Assembly: GCF_001984065.1 (NCBI RefSeq)
Contig: NZ_LYVP01000010.1
Span: 1-64,000, forward strand
Reading direction: 5' to 3'
Source of the DNA: Pseudomonas sp. KK4
GTDB lineage: Bacteria > Pseudomonadota > Gammaproteobacteria > Pseudomonadales > Pseudomonadaceae
Length of the DNA: 64,000 nucleotides
The translations under genes were made by a program, and so were the position numbers. This document shows positions 53,907-62,481 of the stretch, piece after piece. The stretch's first letter is position 1, and the number at the start of each line of letters is the position of its first letter. Under the pieces are notes generated by a model that saw nothing but the letters and a program-made list of their open reading frames with translations, was not told where the DNA came from and did no database searches.

Positions 53907-55633
53907 GTCTGCTCCAGTGCCGGGCAAGAGCGGTCGATGTTCGCCTGGGCCATGAATCGCTCAAGGGCCTCGGCACGGGATGGCTTGCCCGAGGAGGTTC
54001 GAGGCAGCGAGTGAGGCGGCACAAGGTCAACCTGGGCTGCGAGACCAAACTCACTGATGATCTTCGCAACGAGGGTGCGCACCAGTTGCTCGCGAGGTTG
54101 CGGCTCACGAATGCGACATTGAACCTGAACCACGACCTGGGGCTCATCATCGCCGGGAACAATGAATACGATGGCATCGCCGGGCCGCAGATCGGGTTCG
54201 GATTCCACCAGGTACTCGATATCCTGCGGCCAGATGTTTCGACCGCGGACAATGAGCAAATCCTTGCGCCGGCCGGTGATGTGCAGTTCGCCCCCGGACA
54301 GATAGCCCAGGTCACCGGTGTCGAGCCAACCATCTTTCAACGCTGCCCGGGTATTTTGCGGGTCATTGAAATAACCCGCCATGACGCTGGGCCCGCTCAC
54401 GAATATCTCCCCTATCTGACGTTCAGCAACCACCCGCCCCAATGCATTGCGAATCTCCACCCGATGCCCGGACAAAGGGGCGCCGCAATTGGTAAACGCA
54501 CAGCTTCCCGGATCATCCGCGGCGACTGTCTGGGCCCTGAGTTGATGCTCCACGACCTGGCGATCGACATGATCGACCAACACCCCTACCCCGCGGCGGG
54601 CGAAGCTGACGGCAAGCGTGCTTTCCGCCAGGCCATAGCAAGGGGTGAATGCAGCCGAGTCGAACCCGCTGTCGAGAAAGCATTGCGCAAAACGATTCAA
54701 GACCGATGCCCGAACAGGTTCTGCCCCGATCCCCGCGACACGCCAGCAGGAGAGATCCAGCGCAGCTTTCTCGGAATCCCGGATTCGCCGGGTACACAGG
54801 TCATAGCCGAACGGCGGTGCGACAGAAATAGTCACCCGGTTCTGACTGATCAGTTTGAGCCATTGCCCGGGTCGCGTGGCAAAATCCCGGGTGTGCAGGT
54901 AGTCGACGGTCAGTTGCGCGGCCATGGGTGCCAGGACAAAACCCACCAGGCCCATGTCATGATAAAACGGCAGCCAGGAGGCACAGCGGTCCCCCGGGCG
55001 AACGCCGATACCTTCCACGACGATGCCTCTGACATTGGCCATCACTGCACGCTGGGTGATGATCACACCGCGAGGAAAACGGGTACTGCCGGAGGTGTAT
55101 TGCAGGTAGGCGATGTCCTGCGGCTCTACAACGGGAAGTTCCTGCACCGCGGGCAAGTCGCTCATTTGCGCTACAGTCCCCACGAACACCTGCTGGGAGT
55201 TGCCCAGCGCTTCGCGGACACAGGGCAGCCACTCTTCCAACCCCAGGACGGCCGATGGCGTGCAGTTGGCGAACAACCCTTTCAACTTGTCGACGTAAGA
55301 ACGATGGCTTCCCAGGCTGGAAGGGACCAATAGAGGAACGGCGACCAGGCCGGCGTATTGGCAGGCGAAAAACGACTCGATAAAGCTTGGGTGCGTATCG
55401 GCGATCAACGCAACCCGGTCGCCCTTCTTTAACTTGAGCCCAATTAGCCGTTGAGCAATTGCCACCGCATTACTTCGCAGCGTCGCGTATTCAATCGCAG
55501 TACTGACCTGGCAATGTCTGTCGTAGAAGTTCATGCCGGTTCGACCTGAAGCGGCATAATCGAGCGCTTCCACCAGCGTGGAAAAGTCGGCCAGACGTTG
55601 GTTGAGTGCCTGTTTTGCAGTGGTCGCAGACAT
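53903..55633 (-). CDS. Fatty acyl-AMP ligase (FAAL)-type enzyme
   Basis: The 576-residue protein is an ANL-superfamily ligase with P-loop YTSGSTRFPRG (residues 179-189), the FYHDMGLVGFVLAP motif typical of FAALs, GDLGYLSGGELHITGRRKDL and a C-terminal PRTSSGKPSRAE Lys site. FAALs make acyl-adenylates and pass the acyl chain to an ACP rather than to CoA, and an ACP gene is nearby. It thus likely loads long-chain acids for SPT or the ceramide synthase. The start at 55633 (MSATTAK) is chosen; an ATG at 55651 adds six residues. It is first in the operon. Confidence 0.9.
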   Translation of the reverse strand: MSATTAKQALNQRLADFSTLVEALDYAASGRTGMNFYDRHCQVSTAIEYATLRSNAVAIAQRLIGLKLKKGDRVALIADTHPSFIESFFACQYAGLVAVPLLVPSSLGSHRSYVDKLKGLFANCTPSAVLGLEEWLPCVREALGNSQQVFVGTVAQMSDLPAVQELPVVEPQDIAYLQYTSGSTRFPRGVIITQRAVMANVRGIVVEGIGVRPGDRCASWLPFYHDMGLVGFVLAPMAAQLTVDYLHTRDFATRPGQWLKLISQNRVTISVAPPFGYDLCTRRIRDSEKAALDLSCWRVAGIGAEPVRASVLNRFAQCFLDSGFDSAAFTPCYGLAESTLAVSFARRGVGVLVDHVDRQVVEHQLRAQTVAADDPGSCAFTNCGAPLSGHRVEIRNALGRVVAERQIGEIFVSGPSVMAGYFNDPQNTRAALKDGWLDTGDLGYLSGGELHITGRRKDLLIVRGRNIWPQDIEYLVESEPDLRPGDAIVFIVPGDDEPQVVVQVQCRIREPQPREQLVRTLVAKIISEFGLAAQVDLVPPHSLPRTSSGKPSRAEALERFMAQANIDRSCPALEQT

Positions 55634-56062
55634 AAAGAAACACCCATCCATTTAGCCCGAGAAAGGAAAATTCAAATAGCGGGTTGACCAACTGTCCCAG
55701 TCAATCGACTGGTGTTTACTGCCCCCCTTTGCCGTTCCCTGACGTCCAGACGCCAGGGATAACCGGCTGGCAGAAAATCTTTTGAGCTTTTCAAGTAATT
55801 ACAAAGCCTAACGCAATACTAATCGGCATCTGGGTGAGCGCAAATTTTTTCCAGAATCAGCGACGACCGGCGAGCAACGCCTCTGGCAATAGCACACCGC
55901 GGTCAACGCGCCCCCACGATAACTACAATGCATTTAAGCCTTAGAAAAGCATTGGCGCCAATATTTGGATCACACCCGCCCTCTTCCAATACTTGAGCTA
56001 CGCTCTCACGGGCAAAGCCAAACAGATGCTAGTTCAACTGATCCTGACTTTTGTGGCCAACG
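55634..56062. promoter_or_regulatory. Divergent promoter region between the two sphingolipid-type operons
   Basis: The roughly 430-base gap is richer in A+T than its neighbours and must hold both promoters. It contains a perfect 12-base palindrome, ATTGGCGCCAAT, at 55951-55962, a candidate operator. No regulator gene is adjacent and no promoter hexamers could be assigned safely. Confidence 0.5.
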
Positions 56063-57205
56063 ATGACCAATATGAAGTTGCCAATCATTACGCGACCTGT
56101 CCTTACACGTTTGGATCTCAAGACATTCATCACTTTCCCCGGCACTCTTTATCGCAACGATCCTTGTTGGGTCGAACCGATCCACTATGAGCGCCATGAA
56201 CTGCTTTCCAAGAAAAATCCGGCGTCCCCTCATCTGACATGGCAGGCATGGCTGGCCTGGTCCGGCAACCAAGTCGTGGGACGGATCACCGCACAGATCG
56301 ACACCCTGCACCGGCAATTGCACGGTCAGGATTCAGGTCATTTCGGGATGCTTGAAGCCGTGGACGACCCCGCTGTATTCGACAGCCTGTTCGCGGCGGC
56401 AGAGGCCTGGCTGCGCGAACATGGCGCTGCTCGTATCACAGGCCCTTTCAACCTGACCATCAACCAGGAAAGCGGGCTGTTGGTGGAGGGATTCGAGACT
56501 CCGCCGTCCGCCATGATGGGACATGGTCAGCGCTTTTATGACCAACGACTCACCGCCCTGGGCTACCGGCAAGCCAAGGACCTGCTTGCCTACTGGATGC
56601 GCACCGACCAATTGCACTTCCCGCCGGCCTTGTCGGCGATGATGGCGCGTGAGCGACAGCGCGTGGTGATCAGGCCGCTGGACACCCGACAGTTCCGGCG
56701 CGACATGCGAATCCTGCGGGAGATCTTCAATGATGCCTGGAGCCGCAACTGGGGCTTCGTACCCTTTACCGAGTCCGAATTCTTCGAGCTTGGCAGCCAA
56801 TTGAGGCTGCTGGTCCCCAAAGACCTGTTGTACATCGCTGAAGTCGACGGCGAACCCTGCGCGTTTATCGTGGCCATCCCCAACATCAACGAGGCGATCG
56901 ACTCCCTCGAAGGGCAATTGCTGCCCTTTGGTTGGCTGCGGCTGCTGTGGCGGCTTTACGTCAAGGGGACGCGCACCGCTCGGGTGCCCCTGATGGGCGT
57001 CAAGCAGCGTTACCAGTTCAGTCGATTGGGACCTACACTCGCCTTGCTGTTGATCGAAGCGCTCAAGCCGCCCTTCGTCAAACGTGGCATACAAGCGCTG
57101 GAAATGTCCTGGATCCTGGAGTCGAATGCTGTGATGCGCAAGATCCTGGAGCAGATCGGTGCCACCCCTTACAAGCGCTACCGGATTTATGAAAAGCAAA
57201 TCTGA
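56063..57205 (+). CDS. GNAT-family bacterial ceramide synthase (bCerS) type N-acyltransferase
   Basis: The 380-residue protein has the family start ITRPVLTRLDLKTFITFPGT then LYRNDPCWVEP, a GNAT fold with the acyl-thioester loop region after about residue 60, and a second GNAT-like half (YIAEVDGEPCAFIVAIPNIN). This is the pattern of bCerS, which acylates 3-ketosphinganine or sphinganine with a second fatty acid in Caulobacter. It is first in the plus-strand operon and overlaps the next gene by 17 bases. Starts at 56051 (TTG) and 56072 are possible; 56063 is chosen. Confidence 0.85.
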   Translation: MTNMKLPIITRPVLTRLDLKTFITFPGTLYRNDPCWVEPIHYERHELLSKKNPASPHLTWQAWLAWSGNQVVGRITAQIDTLHRQLHGQDSGHFGMLEAVDDPAVFDSLFAAAEAWLREHGAARITGPFNLTINQESGLLVEGFETPPSAMMGHGQRFYDQRLTALGYRQAKDLLAYWMRTDQLHFPPALSAMMARERQRVVIRPLDTRQFRRDMRILREIFNDAWSRNWGFVPFTESEFFELGSQLRLLVPKDLLYIAEVDGEPCAFIVAIPNINEAIDSLEGQLLPFGWLRLLWRLYVKGTRTARVPLMGVKQRYQFSRLGPTLALLLIEALKPPFVKRGIQALEMSWILESNAVMRKILEQIGATPYKRYRIYEKQI

Positions 57206-58019
57206 GGCGAAACCATTCACGGCGCTGGTGCTGGCTGCAGACCGGGCCACGGACGATCCCGTTGCCGCGCTTGCCGGGACAGGCTGCAAGGCCCTGGTGC
57301 CGGTGGCCGGGGTTGCGATGGTCCGTCGCGTGGTCGAGGCGCTGGAGGCCAGTGAGCGGATCGAGCGAATCGTACTGGTGGGCCCTGCACGGCATTTACT
57401 GGAGCAGGATGCCTCGATGTCGCCATTGCTCGACACCGGCAGAATCAGTTGGCTGCCACCGGCCAACTCCCCCAGCGCCAGCGCGGCCCAGGCATTGGCG
57501 CATCAACCCGCCGACAGACCCGTGCTGGTCACCACGGCGGACCATGCGCTGCTGTGCCCGGAGATGGTCGACTATTTTCTTGAGCAAGCGACATCGGGCG
57601 GCCATGACTTCGTGGTGGCGGTGACACCACTGGAGACGGTGCTGGCCCGTTTTCCGGGGACCCGCCGCACCGGTATCCGGCTTCGCGGCGGCCCTTATTG
57701 CGGCAGCAATCTGTTCGCCTTCATGAACGAGGATGCGCGACGCCTGGCCAGCTTCTGGCAACGGGTCGAACAGGATCGCAAGCATCCCCGGCGAGTGATT
57801 GCCGGTGCGCTGGGCATCCCGGGAATACTGCGATACCTGTTGGGTCGATTAACCCTGGAACAGGCACTGCAACAGCTTTCCGCCAGGCTGCACGTGAGGA
57901 TCGGCGCGGTGATCATGCCTTTCGCACAGGCCGCTATCGATGTCGATTCACCGCTGGATTATGAGATGGTGGAGAGGTTCCATGCCCAGAAAAATCAATC
58001 GATACCGAGCGATGCCTGA
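57189..58019 (+). CDS. MobA-like nucleotidyltransferase
   Basis: The 276-residue protein is of the NTP_transf_3 (MobA-like) family: TALVLAADRATDDPVAALAG then CKALVPVAGVAMVRRVV, with the metal-binding TTADHALL (Asp-x-His) segment. Such enzymes activate a phosphorylated head group as a CDP or other NDP derivative. In the sphingolipid operon it may form the CDP-linked head-group donor for the CDP-alcohol phosphatidyltransferase. The ATG at 57189 lies within the previous gene (17-base overlap). The substrate is unknown. Confidence 0.82.
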   Translation: MKSKSEAKPFTALVLAADRATDDPVAALAGTGCKALVPVAGVAMVRRVVEALEASERIERIVLVGPARHLLEQDASMSPLLDTGRISWLPPANSPSASAAQALAHQPADRPVLVTTADHALLCPEMVDYFLEQATSGGHDFVVAVTPLETVLARFPGTRRTGIRLRGGPYCGSNLFAFMNEDARRLASFWQRVEQDRKHPRRVIAGALGIPGILRYLLGRLTLEQALQQLSARLHVRIGAVIMPFAQAAIDVDSPLDYEMVERFHAQKNQSIPSDA

Positions 58020-58091
58020 TGGCGTTGGGGGGGGTCACTGCGCACGTCCAGGGGGCTTGTGCGGATGCGTGCGACGGTCAGGGGCCAGTAC

Positions 58092-59162
58092 ATGTTTCTG
58101 ATCGAACGCTATGTGATTGCAGAAATCCGGCGCCCCGTGGTGGTCATGGTCAGCATCCTGGTCTTCATCTTTGCCAGCTACTCCGCCGAGCGCTACCTCG
58201 CTGACGCGGTCGAGGGCACGCTTGCTTTGCAGGCAGTGCTGGAAATGGTGTTCTACAAGGTTCTGATCGCGCTGGAAATGCTGGTGCCTGTGGCGCTGTA
58301 TGCCTCGGTGACCCTGGCGGTCGGACGCCTGTGCCACGACTCCGAAATCATCGCGATCTCGGCTTCGGGTGCAAGCCCGCTGCGCCTCTATCGGGCTGTC
58401 CTGCTGCTGGCGATACCCATCTCGCTGGCGGTGGCCCTGCTCTCACTCTACGGGCGCCCCTGGGCTTATACCCAGGCCTATGTACTGGAGCAGCAATCGC
58501 GCACGGACCTGGACGTCAATCATCTTCAGGCGCAACGGTTCAACCTGAACAATGAAAACGGCAGGATGATCCTGGCCGATCGGATCGACCGCACTGATGG
58601 CCGGCTCCACGATGTACTGATCTATGATCCGGGCGACTCGAAAACCCGCGTGTTTCGCTCCGAGCAAGCCCGCATCCTGGATCCTGATCCAGACGATCCG
58701 ATCGTGGAGTTGACCCAGGGCCGTTCGTATCTACTCAAGCACAGCTCATCAAAGGATATTTCGGAGCAGTTCGTGCACATGAGGTTGCATTTGCCCCCCG
58801 TCGAAAGGGCCGCCGAAGGTAAGCGCAAGGCGGCTCCCAACGACGTGTTGCAGGCCTCCGGCGCACCGTTGGACAAGGCCGAGCTGCAGTGGCGCCAGAC
58901 GCGGGGTGTGAGTGCCACAGTCCTGGCATTGCTCGCCATCCCGTTGAGTCGCAGCCGGCCCAGGCAGGGACGGTTCGCCACCCTGCTGCCGGTGACCGCA
59001 GCCTTCGCCTTGATCTATTACGCAGCGGACATCTGCAAGACGATGGTGGGCAACGGCACCCTGCCCTTGTATCCGGGGCTGTGGACCGTGCCGCTGCTGA
59101 TGAGCCTGGCGCTGCTGGTTCTGCTGGCGCGGGACCTGGCACTCTTTCGGTTCGGCAACTGA
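58092..59162 (+). CDS. LptF-like (YjgP/YjgQ family) permease
   Basis: The 356-residue protein has the YjgP/YjgQ layout: membrane helices near the N terminus (VVVMVSILVFIFASYSAERY and following), a periplasmic beta-jellyroll region (about 130-260) and membrane helices at the C terminus. Housekeeping LptF and LptG couple the LPS ABC ATPase to the LptA bridge. This copy, with its LptG partner, is within the sphingolipid operon and probably serves sphingolipid transport to the outer membrane. Start at 58092 is preferred over 58065. A 1-base overlap links it to LptG. Confidence 0.87.
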   Translation: MFLIERYVIAEIRRPVVVMVSILVFIFASYSAERYLADAVEGTLALQAVLEMVFYKVLIALEMLVPVALYASVTLAVGRLCHDSEIIAISASGASPLRLYRAVLLLAIPISLAVALLSLYGRPWAYTQAYVLEQQSRTDLDVNHLQAQRFNLNNENGRMILADRIDRTDGRLHDVLIYDPGDSKTRVFRSEQARILDPDPDDPIVELTQGRSYLLKHSSSKDISEQFVHMRLHLPPVERAAEGKRKAAPNDVLQASGAPLDKAELQWRQTRGVSATVLALLAIPLSRSRPRQGRFATLLPVTAAFALIYYAADICKTMVGNGTLPLYPGLWTVPLLMSLALLVLLARDLALFRFGN

Positions 59163-60244
59163 TGAAAATCCTCGACCGCTACATTGTCCGTCATGTGTTC
59201 TTCGGTTTCGTGGCAGCCGCAGCGCTGCTGCTGCCGCTATTCACCACGCTCGACCTGGTGGGTGAACTGGATGATGTGACGCCTGGCGGGTACCGCTTGA
59301 GTCAGGCCATCGAGGTCGTATTCATGACGCTGCCACGCCGTGTCGTCGAGCTCGGCCCCTTTATCGCCCTGCTCGGTGGCATTGCCGCGCTGGGCCAGTT
59401 GGCGGCCACCCGGGAACTGACGGTCATGCGCGCTACCGGGCTGTCGATTGCCCGCATCGGGTTTACGGCGACGCTGGCCGGGCTGGCGCTGGCGCTGGCA
59501 TGGGCGGCGCTGGATGAGTGGGTGGCCTCCCCCCTGCAGCAAGATGGCCTGGAGCTGCGCAACGAAGCCATGGCTGCCGGTGCGCAGGCCAGCAACGATC
59601 AAGGCAGCGTATGGGCCAGGCAGGACGATCAAATCGTGCGCGTTGGCAATCTTCAGCACAAACGGCTGCCGGTTAATATCGAGATTTTCAGGTTCGACAA
59701 GGACCGCTCACTGGTTTCCTACATCTTTGCCGAATCGGCAGACATACAGGACGCAGGCCAATGGCGCTTGAACAACGTCCAGGTCAAACAGTGGGACCAG
59801 GGCAAGGAAGCTACGCAGCAACTGGACCATATGCCCTGGCAATCGATTTTTGGCGGCGCGCGACTGGGCGACATTACCTTGCCGACCGACAGCCTGTCCG
59901 CTCGCCAACTCTATCGGTACATCGCCTACCTCAAAGGCTCGGGCCAGCCCTCGGCGCAATACGAAATGGCGATGTGGCAAAAAGTCGGGCGACCGATCCT
60001 GACCCTGGCAATGATCCTGTTCGCCATCCCGTTTGCCTTTGCCCAACCGCGTTCGCCCAATCTGGGTGCGCGGCTGGCTTTGGGTGCGCTCGTCGGGTTA
60101 ATGGTCTATGTAAGTAATCAAATCATCGTAAATCTCGGTCTTCTGCTAAAGATGAACACACTGATCACGACGCTGGGGCCGGCACTGATCCTGCTCGCAG
60201 TGGCCATTGTGACGGTGGGTTACATGGACCGGGGCAATCGTTGA
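59162..60244 (+). CDS. LptG-like (YjgP/YjgQ family) permease
   Basis: The 360-residue protein starts MKILDRYIVRHVFFGFVAAA, which is the common LptG opening, followed by three N-terminal and three C-terminal membrane helices with a periplasmic jellyroll between. The ATG overlaps the LptF stop (TGATG), so the two are translated together. Pairs such as this occur in Caulobacter-type sphingolipid gene groups. It is not the housekeeping lptG, which lies next to the leucyl aminopeptidase gene in Pseudomonas. Confidence 0.88.
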   Translation: MKILDRYIVRHVFFGFVAAAALLLPLFTTLDLVGELDDVTPGGYRLSQAIEVVFMTLPRRVVELGPFIALLGGIAALGQLAATRELTVMRATGLSIARIGFTATLAGLALALAWAALDEWVASPLQQDGLELRNEAMAAGAQASNDQGSVWARQDDQIVRVGNLQHKRLPVNIEIFRFDKDRSLVSYIFAESADIQDAGQWRLNNVQVKQWDQGKEATQQLDHMPWQSIFGGARLGDITLPTDSLSARQLYRYIAYLKGSGQPSAQYEMAMWQKVGRPILTLAMILFAIPFAFAQPRSPNLGARLALGALVGLMVYVSNQIIVNLGLLLKMNTLITTLGPALILLAVAIVTVGYMDRGNR

Positions 60245-60320
60245 AACAGCCCAGGCTTTTCATTGGATGGGGTTGCGCCCCGTGTTCCTTCAATCAACCC
60301 GAATCGGTGCAGGCGGAACA

Positions 60321-61505
60321 ATGAAGACTCCCGTATACCTGATCAGCAGCAGCCCGGTACGTCTGTGGGGCCTCACTTCCAGAGAGCGACTGGGTCGCAT
60401 GCTCGCGAAGTTACCCGACGCCCAACTCTGCGATGCCGGCGATCCATTGCCGGCACAAGGCGAGGTCGTCCTGCTGCGCGAAGACTACCTCTACGATGAA
60501 CGCGTACTGCGGGGGCTGTTGAAAACGCCTGAAGTCGCACTGCAGGACCCGCGAACCGGCGCCGTCGTCGCCGCCCATGCCAGTGTCGAGCGGCTCGCCC
60601 ACTTGCCCAGCCTGGACACTGTCGCCGTAGCCGGATTGCGCCAAGTGGTTCCCGATACCGTGGCCACCGCCATGCAGACTCAACTGCGCAAATTCGATCC
60701 TCCGTGGGTCGCTCAAATCACTGACACCAATCAGGCGCATCTTGAAAAGTCATTGTTCAACGGCTCCTACAAAGGTGTCACCGACTTCATTACGCGAGCG
60801 ATCTGGCCTGTCCCGGCTCGATGGGCCACCGTCTGGTGCGTGCGGCTGGGGCTGAGCCCCAATCAGGTAACGGCAGCCAGCTATGTCCTGGCCATCCTGG
60901 CGGGCGTTCTGTTCTGGCATGGGCATTTTGGCGCAGGGCTGATCGCCGGCTGGCTGATGACGTTTCTGGACACGGTCGATGGCAAACTGGCCCGTGTGAC
61001 CGTGACTTCCACCCGCTTCGGCAACATTTTCGACCATGGCCTGGACCTGATTCACCCGCCGCTCTGGTATATCGCCTGGGGCATGGGCTATGAGGCGACG
61101 TGGGACTCTGACATACCGCTCACTCCGGTACTGTGGGCCATTTGCCTGGGCTACGTCGCGGGTCGGCTGTGCGAAGGCGCGTTCAAGTTCGCCGCGCCCT
61201 TTTCAATGTTTCTGTGGCGTCCGTTCGACTCTCTCAACAGACTGATTACCGCGCGGCGCAACCCCAACCTGCTCATACTGACTTGCCTGTGGGCATTGGA
61301 TGCCCATGACACGGGATTGATCTGGGTGGCCGTCTGGACCTGCGTGTCGACACTGGTCCTGGGGGTTCGCACCGTATCGGCCCTTGTCTTGAAGCACCGA
61401 GGCCGCCCGCCACAGCCCTGGCTCAGCCGGATCGACATGGCCGCCGAACGTGATCGATTGATCGTGCGAATGTTTGCGCCCCGCTCGGGCCTCAACGATG
61501 CATGA
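60321..61505 (+). CDS. CDP-alcohol phosphatidyltransferase with an N-terminal extra domain
   Basis: The 394-residue protein has a polar N-terminal domain (about 1-150) of unknown fold, then a membrane CDP-alcohol phosphatidyltransferase domain with the full signature D217-x2-D220-G221-x2-A224-R225-x8-G234-x3-D238-x3-D242 (DTVDGKLARVTVTSTRFGNI, then FDHGLD). Such enzymes move a phosphatidyl-type group from a CDP donor to an alcohol. With the lipid kinase and Tam41-like genes it suggests that a CDP-activated sphingolipid or head group is transferred here. AGGCGGA lies 8 bases upstream of the ATG at 60321. Confidence 0.9.
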   Translation: MKTPVYLISSSPVRLWGLTSRERLGRMLAKLPDAQLCDAGDPLPAQGEVVLLREDYLYDERVLRGLLKTPEVALQDPRTGAVVAAHASVERLAHLPSLDTVAVAGLRQVVPDTVATAMQTQLRKFDPPWVAQITDTNQAHLEKSLFNGSYKGVTDFITRAIWPVPARWATVWCVRLGLSPNQVTAASYVLAILAGVLFWHGHFGAGLIAGWLMTFLDTVDGKLARVTVTSTRFGNIFDHGLDLIHPPLWYIAWGMGYEATWDSDIPLTPVLWAICLGYVAGRLCEGAFKFAAPFSMFLWRPFDSLNRLITARRNPNLLILTCLWALDAHDTGLIWVAVWTCVSTLVLGVRTVSALVLKHRGRPPQPWLSRIDMAAERDRLIVRMFAPRSGLNDA

Positions 61506-62466
61506 CGTTTGCCCGCGCCCACAAAAAGTCGGGGTCGTGCTCAACCCTTGCAGTGGCACGGTGCGACGCGCCCTGCCCAGGTTCCGTCGGCTTGCAGGCG
61601 ACGTCCCCGGCGCCTCGGTGCTCGAAGCGACCACGGCCCGGGAGATCGCCCATGCCGTGCATGACTTGCAGCTCAACGAAAGCGACCTGCTGGTCGTTCT
61701 GGGCGGTGACGGGACCCTGCAGGCCGTGATTTCCATCCTGCTCAGCCATGAGCCTTGCAGGCTGCCTGCCGTGATGGTGATTCCGGGCGGCACCACCAAT
61801 ATGAGCGCTGTTGACCTGGGCGCACGGCTGAGCGTCGAAAAGGCGCTCACGCGCTTGTCCGCCTGGCTGTCCGGGAAGGCCGTCGCGCCAAAAGTGGTGT
61901 CCCGTGCGGCGCTTCGGGTAGACAGCCCGCTGCACCACGTGCCTCGATTTGGAATGTTCTTCGGCATCGGTGCCGTGGTCAACGGCGTGCGCTACTACCA
62001 TCAGACGCTGCGGCCCAAGCGCGTACCCGGGGCGCTGGGGCCCGTGCTGGCGTTGGGCCGAATGCTGTTTGGCGCGCTGCATGACTTGCCACACGACCTG
62101 TTCCGCGCATTACCCGCTCGCCTGGGGACCCATCGTGGTGTCTGGGAACGTGACTGGCTGGTGGTGTATGCCACGACGCTGGACCGGTTGCTGGCTGGCA
62201 GCAGGCCCTATTGGGGCACCGAACAGCAGCCCATTCACCTCACCGCCATCGCGCACCGTCCCAGGCGGCTGGCCTTCATCCTGCCGCTTTTGCTTTGGGG
62301 GCGGGCTGTCTCGATGCTCAAGGAGCAGGACGGCTACTTCAGCCACAACTTCACCCGGATGGACCTGGGTGGCGCCGATGAATATGTGCTGGACGGGGAA
62401 ATTTATGCGGCACAGGGCACCCTCACGCTCGCTGCCACAGACCCGATCCGCTTCATGACTTTCTAG
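61498..62466 (+). CDS. Diacylglycerol-kinase-fold lipid kinase
   Basis: The 322-residue protein has the DAGK catalytic motif GGDGT at 69-73 (LLVVLGGDGTLQAVISIL), the substrate loop PGGTTN (96-101) and the conserved VVLNPCSG at the N terminus. CpgB of Caulobacter, a ceramide kinase, is of this fold, so phosphorylation of ceramide to ceramide-1-phosphate is the likely role; diacylglycerol or sphingosine are other options. The ATG at 61498 overlaps the CDP-alcohol transferase gene by 8 bases. Confidence 0.87.
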   Translation: MHDVCPRPQKVGVVLNPCSGTVRRALPRFRRLAGDVPGASVLEATTAREIAHAVHDLQLNESDLLVVLGGDGTLQAVISILLSHEPCRLPAVMVIPGGTTNMSAVDLGARLSVEKALTRLSAWLSGKAVAPKVVSRAALRVDSPLHHVPRFGMFFGIGAVVNGVRYYHQTLRPKRVPGALGPVLALGRMLFGALHDLPHDLFRALPARLGTHRGVWERDWLVVYATTLDRLLAGSRPYWGTEQQPIHLTAIAHRPRRLAFILPLLLWGRAVSMLKEQDGYFSHNFTRMDLGGADEYVLDGEIYAAQGTLTLAATDPIRFMTF

Positions 62467-62481
62467 GACCTGTGAGAGCCG

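Noticed and set aside
54011..55333. A 440-codon open frame on the plus strand over the acyl-AMP ligase gene
   Set aside because: Antisense shadow; the minus-strand frame shows the adenylation motifs.
49718..55633. Reading the FAAL, ACP, reductase and exporter operon as a lipopeptide or polyketide cluster
   Set aside because: No condensation, ketosynthase or adenylation modules are present, while SPT, GNAT and lipid-kinase genes are.
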